Shown here: in pieces, positions 59,988 to 64,000 of the stretch
Numbering within the stretch: the stretch's first letter is position 1
How the letters are laid out: every line of letters starts with the position of its first letter
Assembly: GCF_039645565.1 (NCBI RefSeq)
Contig: NZ_CP147914.1
Span: forward strand, 558,001-622,000
Direction: 5' to 3'
Source: Sulfurimonas sp. HSL1-2
Lineage (GTDB): Bacteria; Campylobacterota; Campylobacteria; Campylobacterales; Sulfurimonadaceae
Length of the DNA stretch: 64,000 nt
Notes under the pieces: model-generated
Seen by the model: the letters and a program-made list of their open reading frames with translations, nothing else
The model's database searches: none
Told to the model about the DNA's origin: nothing
Program-made: the position numbers and the translations under genes

Positions 59988-60617
59988 ATGACATTGAAAT
60001 TACTTCTTCTACTTCTTTTTACCTTGACACTGGCAGCGGCAGACAATAATGCGACAGCCGATGAGCGTGAATGGTCGGTACGCGTCGGATACGGATTTTC
60101 CGATCAGAGCGACCTGGGGGAGATTATCTCCCTGATGGGCGACCAGCACCCGGCGGGGACCTCGGCCGGCGGTGTCGAACTGGGCTACCGTTTTTCGCAG
60201 GATACCTGGGGCCTTCCCCTTGATTTCTACCTCAAAGGGGGCGTGAACCGCTTCTTCGAGAACGGCCATCAGCCTGATTTTATGGAAATGACCTTCTATA
60301 TCAAGGCCTACTGGAACTTCCGGCCGTGGGAACGGACGATCCGTCTGGGCTTCGGCGAAGGGGCTTCCTACGCCTGGGGCATCCCCTATGTCGAGAAGCT
60401 TGAGGCCCAGGCCGAAGGCGATCACAACTCCCGCTTTCTCAACTACCTCGACATCTCGCTCGATTTCGACCTGGGGCGCATGGTCGGCTACCGGCCGCTT
60501 TACGATACCTATGCCGGGTATGCCCTCAAGCATCGGTCGGGCATCTACGGCGCAATCAACGGCGTCCGCCGCGGCGGATCGAACTACAACCTTTGGTATG
60601 TCGAACACAACTTTTAG
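59988..60617 (+). CDS. Outer-membrane barrel, possible PagL-like lipid A deacylase
   Basis: A 209-aa protein from ATG 59988 (MTLKLLLLLLFTLTLAAA signal peptide), with a GGGGC-like site upstream; ATG 59976 is an alternative. The mature part has alternating strands (WSVRVGYGFSDQSDLGE, GGVELGYRFSQDTWGL, DISLDFDLGRMVGYRP) and ends in aromatic Phe. Near the C-terminus, GYALKHRSGIYGAI recalls the His-x-Ser motif of PagL-type lipid A 3-O-deacylases, but the match is not secure. hemJ follows 10 bp later. TATAAT lies at 59962-59967. Confidence 0.55.
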   Translation: MTLKLLLLLLFTLTLAAADNNATADEREWSVRVGYGFSDQSDLGEIISLMGDQHPAGTSAGGVELGYRFSQDTWGLPLDFYLKGGVNRFFENGHQPDFMEMTFYIKAYWNFRPWERTIRLGFGEGASYAWGIPYVEKLEAQAEGDHNSRFLNYLDISLDFDLGRMVGYRPLYDTYAGYALKHRSGIYGAINGVRRGGSNYNLWYVEHNF

Positions 60618-60627
60618 GAGTCTATAG

Positions 60628-61062
60628 ATGGAATACTATAACTGGATTCTCGCCTTTCACGTTATGAGCCTTATCAGCTGGATGGCCGTGCTGTTTTACC
60701 TGCCGCGTCTCTTTGTCTATCACACCGAACATGCGGGCAATGCCGGCTTCGTCGAGGTCGTCAAGATCCAGGAATACAAGATCTACCACTATATCGGCGT
60801 ACCGGCGATGTGGGCAACGATCCTCAGCGGCGGAGCGATGATCGCGCTGAACCCCGGACTGTTTCAAAGCGGCGGCTGGTTGCACGCCAAACTGACGGCG
60901 GCCCTGCTGCTGATCGTCTACCACTTTACGCTCGGACGCTACAAAAAGCAGCTGGCCGAGGGGACGTGCACCAAAAGCGGGAAGTTCTTCCGCGCCTACA
61001 ACGAGGTTCCGACCCTGCTGATGATCTTTATCGTCATCATGGTCATTATCAAGCCCTTCTAA
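60628..61062 (+). CDS. hemJ: Protoporphyrinogen oxidase HemJ
   Basis: HemJ oxidises protoporphyrinogen IX in the membrane. The 144-aa protein has four helices. The start YYNWILAFHVMSLISWMAVLFYLPRLFVYH contains the conserved His, and a second His lies in KIYHYIGVPAMWATILSG. WLHAKLTAALLLIVYHFTLGRYKK follows and the protein ends with NEVPTLLMIFIVIMVI. The start has AGGAG upstream. It overlaps the convergent gene at 61059 by 4 bp. Confidence 0.9.
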   Translation: MEYYNWILAFHVMSLISWMAVLFYLPRLFVYHTEHAGNAGFVEVVKIQEYKIYHYIGVPAMWATILSGGAMIALNPGLFQSGGWLHAKLTAALLLIVYHFTLGRYKKQLAEGTCTKSGKFFRAYNEVPTLLMIFIVIMVIIKPF

Positions 61063-61994
61063 TTCTGCAGGGCTTCCGCCTCGGCGAGGCAGGCAAGTCC
61101 GAAGGCCTCCGCATCGGTTGCGGGGTCATACTCCAGGGTCTGTATGTTTCGGAGATGATCACTCTCGAGAATATGCTGCAAACGCTCCGTCAGGGGCGCG
61201 AGGTCCGCGACATGGGAATGCGGTGTCAGCAATGCGAATGAAACGGGTGAAAGCCGAAAAAGTTTCTCTTCCCTGCGGCAGCCGTTCTGCATATCCGTGA
61301 CCAACCGTTTCAGACTCCTTCCGCGGACGGCATCTCTGGCAAAGATCATCAGCACGACGGAAAGCGGCGCATGCCCGCGCTGTGCACCCAGTGCATGTAC
61401 CGTACACTCCTCGATGAATGCCTGGGCATTGTAGAGCCCGGTCTGGAGGTCTACGGACTGATGCCCCTCCAGATCGACACGGACATACCGGTAGATGAGG
61501 TAGAAGAGGTAGAGGATCAGCAGCGTGCCGAAAAGCCCCAGCATAAAGAGGGTGTTGAGCAGGCGGTCGCTTTTTGCTTTGATGACGTTATGCAGATCAA
61601 AGAGCGCATGGTTGCCGTGCAGCCAGCAGAGTTCACTCTGTTTTTTCAAAGACGTTTCCGACCACGCTGTTACCGTTTTGATGCGCTCCCAGCAGCGCTT
61701 TAATACTTGATAGCTGTCAGCCAGTGCCTGCTCCTCTCTGCCCGGGTTTAGGAGGACGGGATAGACATGTTCGGAGGATTGGAAAGCTTCATCGATCTCC
61801 AGCGCGATGCCTTCGCTGCTTGCGGGCTCTTTGATAAAACGCTGCATGGAGCCGCCGATGTACGTCAGGCGTTTGAGCAGTGCATCATCATCGTTTCGGC
61901 TGTCGACCTGGTAGGAGACGGTAAAGTATGCCATCGGCAGCAGCAGCAAAAGCATAATGGTAAAAACTGCCAGAAAATTGGAACGTTTATTCAA
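61059..61994 (-). CDS. Membrane protein with degenerate GGDEF domain
   Basis: The 311-aa protein has an N-terminal transmembrane helix (FLAVFTIMLLLLLPMAYFTV), a periplasmic region of about 110 aa, and a second helix (LLNTLFMLGLFGTLLILYLFYLIY). The cytoplasmic domain begins VDLQTGLYNAQAFIEEC, the usual GGDEF entry. The signature itself is replaced by EEKLFRLSPVSFALLT, lacking GGDEF, so diguanylate cyclase activity is unlikely. The start is TTG 61994, 5 nt after AAGGAG; the ATG codons further upstream lack such a site. It may be a c-di-GMP or signal sensor. Confidence 0.65.
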   Translation of the reverse strand: MNKRSNFLAVFTIMLLLLLPMAYFTVSYQVDSRNDDDALLKRLTYIGGSMQRFIKEPASSEGIALEIDEAFQSSEHVYPVLLNPGREEQALADSYQVLKRCWERIKTVTAWSETSLKKQSELCWLHGNHALFDLHNVIKAKSDRLLNTLFMLGLFGTLLILYLFYLIYRYVRVDLEGHQSVDLQTGLYNAQAFIEECTVHALGAQRGHAPLSVVLMIFARDAVRGRSLKRLVTDMQNGCRREEKLFRLSPVSFALLTPHSHVADLAPLTERLQHILESDHLRNIQTLEYDPATDAEAFGLACLAEAEALQN

Positions 61995-62109
61995 AGAGGC
62001 TCCTTTGAAATAAATCATATCCAAATCTAACAGTATTGACTATAATGGATTTGTGCTGCCTTTATCGTCAGCGCTTCGCGGTGAATACGGAGAGTGGACG
62101 GGAATGCGT

Positions 62110-62115
62110 TATAAT
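62110..62115 (+). promoter_or_regulatory. der promoter -10 box
   Basis: TATAAT lies 24 nt before the der ATG at 62140. Confidence 0.5.
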
Positions 62116-62139
62116 TGCAAAAAATAAATTGGGATGTTG

Positions 62140-63558
62140 ATGAAAAAACTAGCCATTATCGGTCGTCCGAACGTAGGGAAAAGCTCCTTTTTCAATCGTC
62201 TGCTGAAAGAACGGGATGCCATTACGTCGGAGATGGCGGGGACGACGCGCGACGTCAAAAAACGCGTTGCCACGGTCCTTGACCGGGAGGTAGAAGTGCT
62301 CGATACCGGCGGGCTCGACGAAGGAAGTGAACTTTTTGACAAGGTGCGCGAAAAGTCGATCGAGGCCGCCAAGCAGGCGGATATCATTCTGTTCATGGTC
62401 GACGGCAAGAACCTGCCGATCGAAGAGGACAAGAAACTCTTCCACGAACTCGAAGCGATGGGCAAAAGCATGGCCCTCGTCGTCAACAAGATCGATAACG
62501 ACAAGATGAACGAGAAGGTGTGGGAGTACTACGAGTTCGGGACCCAGACCATCTTCGGCATCTCCGTCTCCCATAACCGCTCCATCAATCCGCTGCTCGA
62601 GTGGATCGGTAAACAGCTGCCTTACATCCCCAAGGCCGAGGAGCTGGCAGCGTCGGAGCCGGATATGATGGACGAGTTCGACGATTTGCTCGATGCGTAC
62701 GTGGAGGATGAAGAAGAGAGCTCCATCTACGACGAAAACGACGAAATGAAAGAGAGCGACGAAGATCCGAACCATATCAATGTGGCGATCATCGGCCGGG
62801 TCAATGTCGGAAAGAGCTCCATGCTCAACGCCCTGCTGGGGGAAGAGCGTTCCGTCGTCAGCGACGTTGCCGGGACGACCATCGACCCCATCGACGAAAC
62901 GATTGCACGCGATGATAAGACCATCACTTTTATCGATACGGCCGGTATCCGCAAACGCGGGAAGATCGAGGGGATCGAACGCTACGCCCTCTACCGGACG
63001 CGCACGATGCTCGAACGGGCCAATCTCGCCCTGCTGGTACTTGATGCTTCCGAGCCCTTCACGGACCTCGACGAGAAGATCGCCGGCCTCATCGACGAGA
63101 ACCGTCTGGCCTGTATGATCGTGCTCAACAAATGGGACAAGGCGCCCAAAGAGGATTACGACAAGATCGTCCAGCAGGTGCGCGACCGCTTCAAGTTCCT
63201 GCACTACGCCCCGGTCATTACCGTTTCGGCACTGACGAAGCAGCGCATCCACAAGCTCTACGACATGATCATCCAGATCAACGACAACTATTCGCAGCGT
63301 ATCACGACGTCGCGGCTCAACGAAGCGCTGGGCTTCGCGATGCGCAAACACCCGATCCCGTCGATGAACGGGCAGATGATCCGCATCTACTACGCCACGC
63401 AGTACGCGTCGCGCCCGCCGCAGATTGCGCTGATCATGAACAAGCCCAAGGGCCTGCACTTCACCTACCGCCGCTTCCTCGCCAACCAGCTGCGCGAGGC
63501 CTTCAATTTCGAGGGGACCCCGCTGCTCTTCAAAGCGAAGAAACGGGGCGAAAAGTAG
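62140..63558 (+). CDS. der: Ribosome-assembly GTPase Der (EngA)
   Basis: The 472-aa protein has the Der layout: two tandem GTPase domains and a C-terminal KH-like domain. G1 motifs are GRPNVGKSSF and GRVNVGKSSM; G3 motifs are DTGGLDE and DTAGIRKRG; G4 motifs are NKID and NKWD. An acidic linker of about 50 residues separates the domains, longer than in E. coli. I use ATG 62140 (MKKLAIIGRP) with GGGA upstream; ATG 62134 would add two residues. Confidence 0.95.
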   Translation: MKKLAIIGRPNVGKSSFFNRLLKERDAITSEMAGTTRDVKKRVATVLDREVEVLDTGGLDEGSELFDKVREKSIEAAKQADIILFMVDGKNLPIEEDKKLFHELEAMGKSMALVVNKIDNDKMNEKVWEYYEFGTQTIFGISVSHNRSINPLLEWIGKQLPYIPKAEELAASEPDMMDEFDDLLDAYVEDEEESSIYDENDEMKESDEDPNHINVAIIGRVNVGKSSMLNALLGEERSVVSDVAGTTIDPIDETIARDDKTITFIDTAGIRKRGKIEGIERYALYRTRTMLERANLALLVLDASEPFTDLDEKIAGLIDENRLACMIVLNKWDKAPKEDYDKIVQQVRDRFKFLHYAPVITVSALTKQRIHKLYDMIIQINDNYSQRITTSRLNEALGFAMRKHPIPSMNGQMIRIYYATQYASRPPQIALIMNKPKGLHFTYRRFLANQLREAFNFEGTPLLFKAKKRGEK

Positions 63559-63561
63559 GGC

Positions 63562-64000
63562 TCAGCCCGCGGCCAGAAGCAGCGGCTCCTCTTCGACCTG
63601 CTGCCGGTGGAAGTGCAGCAGTTTCCACTCCCCCTCCATCGTCTCCACCACTGCCGTACATGACTCTACCCAGTCGCCGCAGTTGAGGTAGTGTACCCCG
63701 TCGATATCCCGGTTCTCCGCTTTGTGGATGTGCCCGCAGATCACCCCGTCGAATTCCCGCCGCTTCGCCTCGGATACGAGGACCTGTTCGTAATCGTCAA
63801 TGAACATGACCGCTTTTTTGACGCTCTGCTTGGCGAAGTTTGAAAGGGACCAGAACCGTTTGTACCCGATCAGGCTCCGGATACGGTTGATGGGTTTGTT
63901 GAGCTTGAGCAGCATCTCGTAGCTGATATCGCCGAACTTGGCCAGCCACTTCTTTGTCATCGTGATGCTGTCGAAAAAGTCGCCGTGGGTGACAAGGTAC
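63562..64000 (-). CDS. Metallophosphoesterase, LpxH-like (5' end beyond window)
   Basis: The frame is open to the window edge, so the N-terminus is missing; about 145 residues are visible. They include THGDFFDSIT, VICGHIHKAENRDI and YLNCGDWVES, which are metal-binding elements of calcineurin-like phosphoesterases. In Campylobacterota, proteins with this C-terminal part are annotated as UDP-2,3-diacylglucosamine diphosphatase of lipid A synthesis. Convergent with der, with the two stops 3 bp apart. Confidence 0.78.
   Translation of the reverse strand, partial: YLVTHGDFFDSITMTKKWLAKFGDISYEMLLKLNKPINRIRSLIGYKRFWSLSNFAKQSVKKAVMFIDDYEQVLVSEAKRREFDGVICGHIHKAENRDIDGVHYLNCGDWVESCTAVVETMEGEWKLLHFHRQQVEEEPLLLAAG

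Overview
The window reads as a chromosomal segment of a Campylobacterota (epsilonproteobacterial) species, most like the Sulfurimonas group. Supporting signs are a pgbA-like / glcD / M23 peptidase neighbourhood as in Helicobacter, a PriA that begins MFFYRVAL from a TTG codon, HemJ-type haem synthesis, split GlyRS (glyQ), ATP-type PEP carboxykinase, multihaem cytochrome c, many TATAAT -10 boxes with no obvious -35, and pilins with the IPKLAATRDDA signature. Base composition of the housekeeping parts looks GC-rich for that group. No rRNA, tRNA, CRISPR array, transposase or integrase was seen.

Layout. 1-993 is the end of a PilN/PilO-like pair. 941-16,800 is mostly housekeeping: tilS, rimO, a flavoprotein, an outer-membrane barrel with a broken copy beside it, a Nudix hydrolase, glyQ, recD2, an L,D-transpeptidase, an NhaC-type antiporter, a two-component system, a small cytochrome c and pckA. 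16,870-22,012 holds a DedA protein, an isolated copy of a large membrane protein family, uvrB and two small coiled-coil/conserved proteins. 22,017-36,171 is an AT-richer accessory block. 36,226-64,000 returns to core genes: priA, ispG, dnaB, comEC, glcD, a Csd3-like peptidase, mgtE, a copper-type TonB receptor, aguA, alr, ribA-rsmG, hemB, argF, a pentahaem cytochrome, trpS, hpf, trxC, hemJ, der and the end of an lpxH-like gene.

The accessory block is the most interesting part. Ten consecutive genes (22,903-34,244) overlap at every junction: a GtrB/CsbB-like GT2 enzyme with C-terminal membrane helices, a sulfotransferase, two half-size SMR/ArnE-ArnF-like membrane proteins, a hexapeptide acyltransferase, a WecE-like sugar aminotransferase, and four tandem, diverged polytopic proteins resembling the YkoS/YfhO (DUF6044-like) group. 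A fifth copy lies at 17,411. A SASA-type esterase precedes the set and four type IV pilin-like genes follow it. I infer a three-component lipid-linked glycosylation system (charging enzyme, flippase, membrane transferase) in which one charging and flipping module feeds several transferases, possibly decorating the neighbouring pilins or another surface polymer with an amino-sugar that may be acylated or sulfated. The sequence supports the components and their coupling; the acceptor and sugar are not shown.

Regulatory structure stands out in two places: three consecutive inverted repeats between pilin genes 1 and 2, the last enclosing the ribosome-binding site of gene 2, and a perfect 13-bp inverted repeat that ends at the comEC start codon.
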